From an uncultured Paracoccaceae bacterium (GTDB lineage: Bacteria > Pseudomonadota > Alphaproteobacteria > Rhodobacterales > Rhodobacteraceae): 64,000 nucleotides of DNA. Where the stretch lies: positions 124,001-188,000 of the forward strand of contig CANNFE010000007.1 in assembly GCA_947503775.1 (NCBI GenBank). The letters are read 5' to 3'. The position numbers were made by a program, and so were the translations under genes. Position 1 is the first letter of the stretch. Each line of letters begins with the position of its first letter. Positions 28,339 to 36,568 of the stretch are shown one piece after another. Under the pieces are notes generated by a model. The model ran no database searches. It saw only the letters and a program-made list of their open reading frames with translations, and was not told the DNA's origin.

Positions 28339-29342
28339 GCGGCGGCCTGGACCCGGAGGCTGCTGGTCGCGACCTGCTCGATCACGTTCGTCAGACGCTC
28401 CCCGCGAGCGCGGGCGGCGAAGCTGAGTGCCATGCGGTGTTCAAGGACCGGAACGGCCATCGCCATGATATCTTCGGGCGACGGCGCGAGGCGACCGTTC
28501 AGCAACGCCTCGGCGCGGACGGTGAGCATCAGCGCCTGCGCGGCGCGGGGGCCAGGCCCCCAACTCACAGTCTCGCGGACGATATCGGGTGCGGAGGGAT
28601 CCTCGGGGCGGCAGGCGCGCACGAGATCGAGGATCATCTCGACGATGGCATCCCCGACCGGCATGCGGCGTAAAAGCGCTTGTGCCGCAAGGAGTTCCGG
28701 GGCGGTAAACACCTCGGTCGAGACATCCTCGGAGCTGCCGGTTGTGGCCAGCAGGATGTCCCGCTCGGTCGAGCGATCCGGGTAGGGCACGTCGATCTGA
28801 ACGAGGAATCGGTCAAGCTGCGCTTCGGGGAGCGGGTAGGTCCCCTCCTGCTCGATCGGGTTCTGGGTTGCCAGAACGTGGAAGGGCACGCCGAGGGGGC
28901 GGTGCTGGCCGGCGATCGTGACTTCCTTTTCCTGCATGGCCTGAAGCAAGGCCGACTGGGTGCGGGGGCTGGCGCGGTTGATCTCGTCGGCCATCAGAAG
29001 CTGACAGAAAATCGGGCCTTCGATGAACCGGAAGGCGCGGCTTCCGTCATCCGCGGTCTCCAAGACTTCAGAGCCGAGGATATCGGCGGGCATCAGATCA
29101 GGAGTGAACTGGATGCGGTTCCCGTTCAAGCCCATCACCGTGCTAAGGGTCTCAACAAGCCGGGTTTTTCCCAGGCCTGGCAAACCGATCAGAAGCGCGT
29201 GACCGCCGCCCAGCATGGAGGCCAGCACCAGTTCGACCACCCTGTTCTGCCCGATGAAACGGCGCGAAATGCTCTGCTTGGCCTGGTTCAGGCGGTCGCC
29301 GAGCGCCTCGATCTCGGGCACCAGAGTGGTGTCTTCGGTCAT
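28335..29342 (-). CDS. MoxR-family AAA+ ATPase
   Basis: A 335-residue MoxR ATPase. Walker A is GLPGLGKTR, Walker B is LLMADEINRASP and the sensor region is FHVLATQNPIEQEGTYPLPE. The AAA lid domain follows. It starts the four-gene operon MoxR, DUF58, DUF4159, amidotransferase-like. The start at 29342 gives the usual MoxR length; the open frame upstream to 29909 runs into the divergent DUF1285 gene and has no family features. MoxR proteins act as chaperones for metal insertion or complex assembly; the client here is unknown. Confidence 0.92.
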   Translation of the reverse strand: MTEDTTLVPEIEALGDRLNQAKQSISRRFIGQNRVVELVLASMLGGGHALLIGLPGLGKTRLVETLSTVMGLNGNRIQFTPDLMPADILGSEVLETADDGSRAFRFIEGPIFCQLLMADEINRASPRTQSALLQAMQEKEVTIAGQHRPLGVPFHVLATQNPIEQEGTYPLPEAQLDRFLVQIDVPYPDRSTERDILLATTGSSEDVSTEVFTAPELLAAQALLRRMPVGDAIVEMILDLVRACRPEDPSAPDIVRETVSWGPGPRAAQALMLTVRAEALLNGRLAPSPEDIMAMAVPVLEHRMALSFAARARGERLTNVIEQVATSSLRVQAAA

Positions 29343-29414
29343 GGGCTTCCTCTCCAACAGGTCTATGTAAATATAGGATCGACAGTTAAGCCTTGGTAGG
29401 AAATTGGCAATCGG

Positions 29415-30005
29415 ATGACCAGACAAGACGATGTGAATAGACCGGATGCCGAAGGACTGGCGGCGTCTGCTCGAAAGGCGAGCGGAAAAGGGCCGCCTCC
29501 GGTGCATCTTTGGGATCCGCCGTTTTGCGGGGATCTGGACATGCGGATCGCGCGTGACGGGACCTGGTTTTATCAGGGAACGCCTATTGGACGAGAGGGG
29601 CTCGTCCGGCTTTTTTCCAGCATTATCAAGAAGGAAGGGGACGACTACTTTTTGGTGACGCCGGTCGAGAAGGTCGGGATTGTTGTCGAGGATGCCCCTT
29701 TCGTGGCGATCGATTTTCAGGAAACGGCGGACGGTCTGCTTTTTGAGACGAATGTCGGCGACCGTGCGCTGGCTGGACCGGATCATGCGATCCGGATCGC
29801 GCGGGATGGGCCGGAGGGAGAGCCGTCCCCCTATATTCACATCCGGGCCAACCTCGAGGCGCTTATCGACCGTAAGTCCTTCTATAGATTGATAGATATC
29901 GGAGAGCATCGCGACGTGGACGGCACCGAATGGTTCGGGATCGCGTCAGGGGATAGCTTTTTTCGGGTCATGGCCAGCGCGGACCTCAAGGCGGCTTCGG
30001 CCTGA
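29415..30005 (+). CDS. DUF1285 domain protein
   Basis: A 196-residue protein of the DUF1285 family, recognised from CGDLDMRIARDGTWFYQGTP and GREGLVRLFSSIIKKEGDDYFLVTP. It has no signal peptide and no helix long enough to span a membrane, so it is probably cytoplasmic. It starts 72 bp from and divergent to the MoxR operon. The function is not established. Confidence 0.87.
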   Translation: MTRQDDVNRPDAEGLAASARKASGKGPPPVHLWDPPFCGDLDMRIARDGTWFYQGTPIGREGLVRLFSSIIKKEGDDYFLVTPVEKVGIVVEDAPFVAIDFQETADGLLFETNVGDRALAGPDHAIRIARDGPEGEPSPYIHIRANLEALIDRKSFYRLIDIGEHRDVDGTEWFGIASGDSFFRVMASADLKAASA

Positions 30006-30344
30006 TTTGCGGCCATACGCGCGGATCTGCCGCAGATCGGGCGGGGCCTCTTGATAGTGTCTTGCTCGGCCGTATCCGGGCGGGAGAGAATCAATCGTTA
30101 ACGCAGGATCTGCGGCGAAATCGGGCCTGCGGCATCCGGGCGGCATTTGGTCGGCATCCGGGAGGAGGCAAATCGCGGCCATACCCTGATGAACGGGGCG
30201 AACGGTCCGTCTTCGCGCAACACCCGTGAACAGTAACCAAGACGGGACCGCGATTGTGGAATTTTGCGAAAGAGCGATGTGCGCCTGCTGCACTTGCAAC
30301 GCGGCGGTGCCGCATCCTAGTTGGAAAGACGAGAAGGACCGGCC
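30006..30344. other. intergenic region without a recognisable gene
   Basis: About 339 bp between DUF1285 and DUF2798. Open frames here are short and lack codon signal or a ribosome site. The motif GGCATCCGGG recurs in near-identical form three times between about 30070 and 30165 without an obvious hairpin. GAGAAGGA just before 30345 is the ribosome site of the next gene. I see no convincing tRNA or riboswitch. Confidence 0.5.
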
Positions 30345-30590
30345 ATGATCCCTGCCCGATATTCCAACATCCTCTTTAGCCTGATCCTGTCGGGGCTGAT
30401 GTCATTCATCGTCTCGGGTATCGCGACGTTTCGGGCGGTCGGTGCGGTGGACGGCTTTGTCGGGCTCTGGTTCGGCGCGTGGCTTGCTGCCTGGCTGGTG
30501 GCGTTTCCCGCGGTTCTGGTTGTCGCGCCGGTGACGCGCAAAATCGTGGGGTGGCTCGTGAAACCCGAAGCGCACAAACCAAGTACCTGA
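30345..30590 (+). CDS. DUF2798 small membrane protein
   Basis: An 81-residue protein with two transmembrane helices (residues about 8-30 and 40-62), containing FSLILSGLMSFIVSGIATFR. This matches the DUF2798 family of small inner-membrane proteins. GAGAAGGA sits about 8 bases before the ATG and favours this start over an in-frame ATG 24 bp upstream. The function is unknown. Confidence 0.8.
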   Translation: MIPARYSNILFSLILSGLMSFIVSGIATFRAVGAVDGFVGLWFGAWLAAWLVAFPAVLVVAPVTRKIVGWLVKPEAHKPST

Positions 30591-30658
30591 CAGCACGCTG
30601 TCAGGAGGGGTATGATTGAGTGATGGGGTTCCTCTCATCCAACACCCGGAGACCCAAG

Positions 30659-31036
30659 ATGGCCTTTATACCGACCGACACCGTTTGCTGGACCGAGATT
30701 CCCGTCAGGGATCTAGACGCCTCTACCGCGTTCTATAAAACCGTGTTCGACTGGGAGATGCAGCGGGTCGATGAAGAGCCGAACCCGACGGTGTTCTTCA
30801 AACCGGATATGGATGAGGCCGGGATATCGGGCCATCTTTATCCCGGCACCCCGTCCGAGAACGGACCGACGATCCATCTGGTTGTGCCGGACAGCCTGAG
30901 CGCCGCGAAGGATCGCTGCACGGCGGCCGGGGGCAAGGTGATCGGCGACGATGTCGAGATCCCGGCGGGTAAATTCTGCTATGCCAACGATCCTGACGGC
31001 AACTCCATCGGCCTTTTCGAGCGAAGCGGTCAATGA
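30659..31036 (+). CDS. VOC (glyoxalase/bleomycin resistance) family protein
   Basis: A 125-residue vicinal-oxygen-chelate fold protein (CWTEIPVRDLDASTAFYKTV near the N-terminus and FCYANDPDGNSIGLFE at the C-terminal end). Family members bind a metal and act on glutathione adducts or dioxygenase substrates. It overlaps the YafY-like regulator gene by 4 bp (ATGA), so the pair is translationally coupled. The start at 30659 follows a GGAGA site. Confidence 0.85.
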   Translation: MAFIPTDTVCWTEIPVRDLDASTAFYKTVFDWEMQRVDEEPNPTVFFKPDMDEAGISGHLYPGTPSENGPTIHLVVPDSLSAAKDRCTAAGGKVIGDDVEIPAGKFCYANDPDGNSIGLFERSGQ

Positions 31037-31782
31037 GGCGGGCGGATCGCCTCTTTCGGCTGGTGGATCTGCTGCGCGGCGGGGACCTGATGACGGCCGA
31101 GGTGCTGGCCGATCAGCTCGAAGTGTCGGTTCGCACGGTCTATCGCGACATGGCCGATCTGATGGCCAATGGCGTGCCGATCACCGGAGAGGCGGGGGTC
31201 GGCTATGTCATGGGCGGCGGATGGGATCTGCCACCGATGATGTTTACCGAGGACGAGATCGTCGCGCTGGTCGGCGGAGCCCGGATGATCCGGGCCTGGG
31301 GCGGCACGGAGATGGCGGCGGGCGCGGATGCCGCGCTCAAGAAGATCGCGGCGGTTCTGCCGGCGGATGCAAAGAGAAGGATCGATGGAGTGCATGTTCA
31401 TGCGATGCGGATGCCGCGCCAGACGCCCGAGATGGCCGCGGCCCTCGATCGGATCGAGACGGCGACCGAGGGGCGGCAGCGGTTGCGCTTTGGCTATCGT
31501 GACGAGGCCGGGGCGAGGTCGAACCGCACGGTGCGCCCCTTGGGTCTGTGGTTCTGGGGGCAAGTCTGGACGCTTGTTGGCTGGTGCGAGCTGCGGGAGG
31601 ATTTCCGCATGTTCCGCGTCGACAGGATGTCGGGTCTGAGCGCCGGAGGGGTCTTCCGTCTGGAGCCGGGTCAGACCTTGCGGGATTTTCGGTTGCAGCA
31701 GATGAGCGGGTGCGAGGAGCAAGAGGCCCCGGCGCGAGGCCGGGGCGAGAACGCGCCAAAGCCAAACGGGCTTGGGGCCTGA
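31033..31782 (+). CDS. YafY-type HTH/WYL transcriptional regulator
   Basis: A 249-residue protein. Its N-terminal HTH_11 domain (RLFRLVDLLRGGDLMTAEVL, LEVSVRTVYRDMADL) is joined to a WYL-type effector domain (about residues 140-225, with RPLGLWFWGQVWTLVGWCEL). WYL domains bind ligands, including nucleic acids in some phage-defence regulators, but this YafY-like architecture is a common general regulator. It is coupled to the VOC gene and may regulate it. Confidence 0.87.
   Translation: MRRADRLFRLVDLLRGGDLMTAEVLADQLEVSVRTVYRDMADLMANGVPITGEAGVGYVMGGGWDLPPMMFTEDEIVALVGGARMIRAWGGTEMAAGADAALKKIAAVLPADAKRRIDGVHVHAMRMPRQTPEMAAALDRIETATEGRQRLRFGYRDEAGARSNRTVRPLGLWFWGQVWTLVGWCELREDFRMFRVDRMSGLSAGGVFRLEPGQTLRDFRLQQMSGCEEQEAPARGRGENAPKPNGLGA
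31726..31746. terminator. possible terminator hairpin at the 3' end of the YafY-like gene
   Basis: GCCCCGG and CCGGGGC form a 7-bp GC stem around a CGCGAGG loop, in the last 60 bp of the coding region and before the convergent PAS gene. There is no T-run, so the role is tentative. Confidence 0.35.
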
Positions 31783-32184
31783 TCAGAGGGGTGCGGCGGC
31801 GCGCTGGGCGCTGACATCGGCGAAGATGGCGAGCTGCTCTCCTCCGCGGGCGCCGGAGCGTCCCCCCATCCCGCGCGCCGCGATCCAGAGCGGAGGCTCG
31901 GCCCCGCGGTCGATGCGAAACTCGAAGCTGTAGGGGCCGTCTTCGGCGGCCGATCGCTCCCAGGCGTCAATGGCCGCGGGACGATCCTCGGCCAGGATGG
32001 CGTCCCAGAGCATGTCGAGCGTGACGATGGGATCCTCGATCCGCCAGAACTTGCGGCTGAGGCTGTCGAGCCAGACTTCCTGGGAGTCGGGGTTCCATGA
32101 CCAGAGGGCGACATTGCCCATATGGATGGCCGCCTCGAAATCGGCGAGCGTGAAGGGGAAATCGGGGTCTGAGATCTGAATCAT
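31783..32184 (-). CDS. PAS-domain protein
   Basis: A 133-residue protein that looks like a single PAS_3-type domain (GNVALWSWNPDSQEVWLD, SFEFRIDRGAEPPLWIAARG). It has no kinase, GGDEF or HTH module, so it would be a stand-alone sensor or a partner of another protein. It is downstream of polA on the same strand (87 bp). Ligand and partner are unknown. Confidence 0.75.
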   Translation of the reverse strand: MIQISDPDFPFTLADFEAAIHMGNVALWSWNPDSQEVWLDSLSRKFWRIEDPIVTLDMLWDAILAEDRPAAIDAWERSAAEDGPYSFEFRIDRGAEPPLWIAARGMGGRSGARGGEQLAIFADVSAQRAAAPL

Positions 32185-32271
32185 CGGCGCTCAGTTGCAT
32201 GCCACGCGCGATCGGGCAAGTCCTGTGATATGTCGCAGTTTAAGCACTGGATGGATTGCTTGGCGGGCCGA

Positions 32272-35073
32272 TCAGTGCGCCTCGGCCCAGTTGGGGCCGC
32301 GCCCGGTATCAACGGTGAGCGGGACATCAAGGGTAAGGACGGGTTTGTGCGCCTCTTCCATGACGTCGCGGGCCTTGGCAATCAGCGCGTCCTCGTGGCC
32401 CTCTTCGACCTCGAAGAGCAGCTCGTCATGCACCTGGAGCAGCATTTTGGCGGGAAGGTCCGCGATCGCGTCGTCCATCCGGATCATCGCGCGGCGGATG
32501 ACGTCGGCGGCGGTGCCCTGGATCGGCGCGTTGATCGCGGCGCGGCGGGCGAAGCCTGCGGTCGGGCCCTTGGCGCCGATCTCGGGCGTGTGGATCTTGC
32601 GGCCGAAGAGCGTCTGGACGTAGCCGTTCTCCTTGGCGAATGCCGTGGTCTCGGACATGTAGTCCTTGATCCCTGGGAAGCGGTCGAAATAACGGTCGAT
32701 GAAGCCCTGCGCCTCGTCGCGGGGGATGCGCAGGTTGCGGGCGAGGCCGAAGCCCGAAATGCCGTAGATCACGCCGAAATTGATCGCCTTGGCGCGGCGG
32801 CGGATCTCGGGCGTCATGTCATCCAGCGGGACGTCGAACATCTCGGAGGCGGTGGTGGCGTGGATGTCTTCGCCGTCGCGGAAGGCTTTCTCCATGGCAG
32901 GGATATCGGCGAACTGGGTGAGGATCCGCAGCTCGATCTGGGAATAGTCGAGCGCGACGAGGGTCTTGCCCTCCTCGGCGATGAAGGCCTGGCGGATGCG
33001 GCGGCCTTCCTCGGTGCGGATCGGGATATTCTGAAGGTTGGGATCGGTCGAGGCGAGGCGGCCGGTATTGGCGCCCGCGATGGAATAGGAGGTGTGGACG
33101 CGGCCCGTCTCGGCGTTGATATGGTCCTGCAGGGCGTCGGTATAGGTCGATTTGAGTTTGCTCACCTGCCGCCAGTCGAGGACGCGGCCCGGCAGGTCGT
33201 GTTCTGTCGCCAGATCCTCGAGGATATCGGCGCCGGTGGCATAGGCGCCGGTCTTGCCTTTCTTGCCGCCGGGCAGGTTCAGCTTGTCGAAGAGGATCTC
33301 TCCGAGCTGTTTGGGGGAGCCGACCTTGAAGTCCTCGCCCGCCAGTTCGTGGATCTCTTCCTCGAGCTGGACCATCTTTTGCGCGAAGGCCGAGGACATC
33401 TGCTGCAGGACGTGGCGGTCGACCTTGACGCCGGCCATCTCCATCCGGGCGAGGACGGGAATGAGGGGGCGCTCGAGCGTCTCGTAGACGGTCGTGACCT
33501 GCTTGCGGTGAAGCTGCGGCTTGAAGCTGTGCCAGAGGCGCAGGGTGATGTCGGCATCCTCGGCGGCGTATTTGGTGGCCTTCTCGATGGGGACGCGGTC
33601 GAAAGTGATTTGGTTTTTGCCGCTGCCGATCAGCTCCTTGATGGGGACGGGGATGTGGCTGAGATAGCGCTCGGACAGGGTGTCCATCCCGTGATTGTGC
33701 AGACCGGCATTGAGCGCGTAGCTCATCAGCATCGTGTCATCGATGGGAGCCACGTCGATGCCAAGGCGGGCGAGGATCTTGGCGTCGTATTTCATGTTTT
33801 GACCGATCTTGAGGATCGAGGGATCCTCGAGGACGGGTTTGAGCAGGGCGAGCGCGTCGTCCAGCGGCATCTGGCCGTCGGCGAGGCCTTCTTCGGAGAA
33901 GAGGTCATCCTCGGCGCTTTTCTTGTGGATGAGCGGCAGATAGGCCGCCTGCCCCGGCTGAACGCTGAGACAGACGCCAACGAGGTCGGCTGTCATCTCG
34001 TTCAGGCCCGTCGTTTCGGTGTCGACGGCGACATAGCCGCGCTCGTAGATCCGGTCGATCCAGGTTTGCAGGCCTGCGGCGTCGGTGATCGTCTCGTAGG
34101 CGTCATGATCGAAAGGGGGCTGTTCGACCTCGTCCGGTTCGGCCCCGGCGGGGTTGGTGTCGGGCAAGGCAGGCGCTTCGACGCCCAGATGATCGGAGAT
34201 CCGTTTGACGATGGTGCGGAACTCCATCTCTTGCAGGAAGCCCAGCAGGACCTCGGGATCGGGGTCGCGGACCTCCAGATCGTCCAGGGTGAAGTCGAGC
34301 GGCGTCTCCTCGTCAAGCTGGACGAGCTTTTTGGAAAGGCGGATCTGGTCGGCGTGGTCGATCAGGGTCTGGCGGCGCTTGGGCTGTTTGATCTCCTCGG
34401 CGCGGTCCAGAAGATCCTCGAGCGAGCCGAACTCGTTGATAAGAAGCGCTGCCGTCTTGACGCCGATGCCGGGGGCGCCTGGAACGTTGTCGACGCTGTC
34501 GCCCGCGAGTGCCTGCACATCCACGACCTTTTCGGGGCCGACGCCGAACTTGGCCTCGACGCCCTCGCGGTCGATGACGCTGTTCTTCATCTGGTCGAAC
34601 ATTTGCACGCCATCGCCGACGAGTTGCATCAGGTCCTTGTCGGAGGAGACGATGGTGCAGGTCCCGCCCGCGGCGCGGGCCTGAACGGCGAGGGTCGCGA
34701 TCATGTCGTCGGCCTCGTAGCCCTCCATCTCTTTGCAGGCGATGTTGAAGGCCTCAGTGGCGCGGCGCGTGAGCGGGATCTGGGGGCGCAGATCCTCGGG
34801 CATCTCGGAGCGGTTGGCCTTGTACTGGTCGTACATGTCGTTGCGGAAGGTGTGCGAGCCCTTGTCGAAGATCACAGCCAGATGGGTCGGCGGTTCGACC
34901 CCCGGATTCCCCTCGATGTACTTTTGCAGCATGTTGCAAAAGCCCGAGACGGCGCCGATGGGCAGGCCGTCCGATTTACGGGTCAGCGGCGGGAGCGCGT
35001 GGAAGGCCCGGAAGATAAACGCCGATCCGTCGATCAGATGCAGATGACAGCCTTTGCCGAATCGCGTTGTCAT
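32272..35073 (-). CDS. polA: DNA polymerase I
   Basis: A 933-residue DNA polymerase I. The 5'-nuclease domain occupies about residues 8-300 (HLHLIDGSAFIFRAFHALPP). The 3'-5' exonuclease has its DxE pair in AVDTETTGL. The polymerase domain has ALDYSQIELR (motif A), RRRAKAINFGVIYG (motif B) and QVHDELLFEV (motif C). All three activities therefore look intact. It fills gaps in repair and removes Okazaki primers. The ATG at 35073 was chosen over 35100 because the conserved N-terminus begins there. The antisense strand carries a 968-codon open frame that is a composition artefact. Confidence 0.95.
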   Translation of the reverse strand: MTTRFGKGCHLHLIDGSAFIFRAFHALPPLTRKSDGLPIGAVSGFCNMLQKYIEGNPGVEPPTHLAVIFDKGSHTFRNDMYDQYKANRSEMPEDLRPQIPLTRRATEAFNIACKEMEGYEADDMIATLAVQARAAGGTCTIVSSDKDLMQLVGDGVQMFDQMKNSVIDREGVEAKFGVGPEKVVDVQALAGDSVDNVPGAPGIGVKTAALLINEFGSLEDLLDRAEEIKQPKRRQTLIDHADQIRLSKKLVQLDEETPLDFTLDDLEVRDPDPEVLLGFLQEMEFRTIVKRISDHLGVEAPALPDTNPAGAEPDEVEQPPFDHDAYETITDAAGLQTWIDRIYERGYVAVDTETTGLNEMTADLVGVCLSVQPGQAAYLPLIHKKSAEDDLFSEEGLADGQMPLDDALALLKPVLEDPSILKIGQNMKYDAKILARLGIDVAPIDDTMLMSYALNAGLHNHGMDTLSERYLSHIPVPIKELIGSGKNQITFDRVPIEKATKYAAEDADITLRLWHSFKPQLHRKQVTTVYETLERPLIPVLARMEMAGVKVDRHVLQQMSSAFAQKMVQLEEEIHELAGEDFKVGSPKQLGEILFDKLNLPGGKKGKTGAYATGADILEDLATEHDLPGRVLDWRQVSKLKSTYTDALQDHINAETGRVHTSYSIAGANTGRLASTDPNLQNIPIRTEEGRRIRQAFIAEEGKTLVALDYSQIELRILTQFADIPAMEKAFRDGEDIHATTASEMFDVPLDDMTPEIRRRAKAINFGVIYGISGFGLARNLRIPRDEAQGFIDRYFDRFPGIKDYMSETTAFAKENGYVQTLFGRKIHTPEIGAKGPTAGFARRAAINAPIQGTAADVIRRAMIRMDDAIADLPAKMLLQVHDELLFEVEEGHEDALIAKARDVMEEAHKPVLTLDVPLTVDTGRGPNWAEAH

Positions 35074-35232
35074 GAAAATTCCTTTCACACAGTCATACAA
35101 ACTGACACGCCTAAACGCGGATCACCATACGTCTGAAGGACTTGGAGGATCTTCCGTGTCGCTGCTTTCATGCTTGCGTCGCGGTCAGATCCAACCATTA
35201 TCTCGGGATCAAATTTTGCTATGGAATAATAG

Positions 35233-35667
35233 ATGCCTTTAAAACGAAAGCTTTTGCTCTCCACTCTCGCCGTACTAGCCCTGACGGCTTGTACAACAAC
35301 GGAAATCGCTTCGGTCTCGCAAAATCAGTTTGTGGTCTCAACAACGGGCGCCCCTGCCTGCGACGCTGATGCTGTCTTAGTTGTAGCACAACAAATGGCT
35401 GCGGTAGAGACTTTGCGTCGTGGTTTTGATCGGTTCACCGTGCTAGACTCAGATACGACGGCAAGGGACCGGACATCGAGCGTGCCGGTCGTCTACGGGG
35501 GTATCGTAACTTCCTCACCACTAAACTCGACGGAAATGACTGCTGAGCTTTCAGTTATTGCGGGTCGAGGCAATCAGGCCACCTCTGCAAACTGGTTCGA
35601 CGCAAAGCAGGTTCTCGGTCCTGAGTGGCAGCGTCGTGTAAGGTCCGGTGTGAATAGCTGCAGCTAG
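35233..35667 (+). CDS. predicted lipoprotein, unknown function
   Basis: A 144-residue protein with a lipoprotein signal (MPLKRKLLLSTLAVLALTAC) and lipidation site C20 in the lipobox LTAC. The mature part includes APACDADAVLVVAQQMAAVE. The gene's base composition is visibly lower in GC than its neighbours. I do not recognise the family. It is divergent from polA. Confidence 0.7.
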   Translation: MPLKRKLLLSTLAVLALTACTTTEIASVSQNQFVVSTTGAPACDADAVLVVAQQMAAVETLRRGFDRFTVLDSDTTARDRTSSVPVVYGGIVTSSPLNSTEMTAELSVIAGRGNQATSANWFDAKQVLGPEWQRRVRSGVNSCS

Positions 35668-35794
35668 AAACATGGCCTCCTGGCGGGACGCATTCCACCG
35701 TAAATACCATCGTCGCACTTAGGTAAATTTTGCTAAACGTTTTCTTAACTTTTAGTTGAGTAGGGTGACGAAGCTTTTTGGGAAGGAAGCTTTG

Positions 35795-35941
35795 ATGGTT
35801 TTGTTTTTGTTCTTCGCCGTGCTGGGCGTTGTCGCATGGGTTGCCGTTCGGCAGCCGTCAAATGTCGTGATCGAGATGCCCGTAGCGCGCAAGCGACAGG
35901 GTGAGCGCGTATGGCGTTGGGGTCCACGCGCCAAGGCGTAG
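35795..35941 (+). CDS. small single-span membrane protein (candidate)
   Basis: A 48-codon ORF starting at an ATG preceded by GGAAGGAAG at the right distance. Residues 1-17 (MVLFLFFAVLGVVAWVA) are a strong hydrophobic segment and the tail is very basic (ARKRQGERVWRWGPRAKA). An AT-rich stretch lies just upstream. Its last 84 bp overlap the convergent DUF2459 gene, which lowers confidence. A longer version from a TTG at 35756 is also open. Confidence 0.4.
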   Translation: MVLFLFFAVLGVVAWVAVRQPSNVVIEMPVARKRQGERVWRWGPRAKA

Positions 35942-36568
35942 ACCGGCGGCGCGCAAGCTCGCTCCGACCCAGGCGTTGCAGGTATAAAGCGCGCTGAACC
36001 GGTCCTGTCCGTAAAAAAAGCGGTCAGTGGTCGTGAAGCCGGGGCTGTCATGGGCAATGGGCGCGCCAGAGGGATCGCGGGTCAGATCGGCGAGGATGAC
36101 GGTCGTCAGGCGGTCCAGCTCGTCTGCGGTGATGCGGACTTCCTTGAGCCCGGGATGAGGCCCGAGTGGGCCGTAGACGTCGATCCTGAGAACGCCGCCA
36201 TCGCCGAAGATCCCGCGCAGGGTCGCGCGCAAGGACAGATCGCTCCAGGTGGGGGTCGTGGTGTAGAAATCGAGCCCGCCCCAGCCGACGGCGATCCATT
36301 CAACCCGGTCCCAGCTGATCGGCACACCCGCGGCTTCGGCAAAGGCGAAGCGGGTGCGGATCTGGGGCGTGGCGGGCAGCAGGATATCAGCATGAACAAG
36401 GCTCGAGGCGACGAGAATCGTCTCAGTCCGCAGACCGGTCGCGGTCGGGGCCGTCTCTCCCGGGATCAGCGCACCGGGGATCGCGAGCGCCAGCCACAGC
36501 AGCGGTGCGGCCAGTGCGAGGAGCGCGATGCGCCATAAGCGGCGCGGCTTGAGGACGGTGTCAGTCAG
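35858..36568 (-). CDS. DUF2459 (TIGR02117) family protein, probable CTG start
   Basis: The C-terminal two thirds (GVPISWDRVEWIAVGWGGLD, TTTDRFFYGQDRFSALYTCN) match DUF2459 proteins. Reading further upstream in the same frame without stops gives RRLWRIALLALAAPLLWLAL, a membrane helix expected at the N-terminus of this family. No ATG, GTG or TTG exists before that helix. The first usable in-frame codon is CTG at 36568, a few bases from the stop of the upstream FAH gene, which would suit coupled translation. The alternative GTG at 36325 would delete the helix. Length from CTG is 236 residues, the family size. Confidence 0.65.
   Translation of the reverse strand: MTDTVLKPRRLWRIALLALAAPLLWLALAIPGALIPGETAPTATGLRTETILVASSLVHADILLPATPQIRTRFAFAEAAGVPISWDRVEWIAVGWGGLDFYTTTPTWSDLSLRATLRGIFGDGGVLRIDVYGPLGPHPGLKEVRITADELDRLTTVILADLTRDPSGAPIAHDSPGFTTTDRFFYGQDRFSALYTCNAWVGASLRAAGLRLGAWTPTPYALTLSLARYGHLDHDI

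Noticed and set aside
31033-31782. WYL-domain regulator as a sign of a phage-defence island
   Set aside because: The protein is the ordinary YafY-like HTH_11-WYL type coupled to a VOC gene. No nuclease, methylase or other defence gene is nearby.
32230-35136. 968-codon open frame on the plus strand opposite polA
   Set aside because: It is the mirror of polA in a GC-rich genome. It has no family motifs, a low-complexity Gly/Asp/Leu/Val composition and no ribosome site; polA on the other strand has every catalytic motif.
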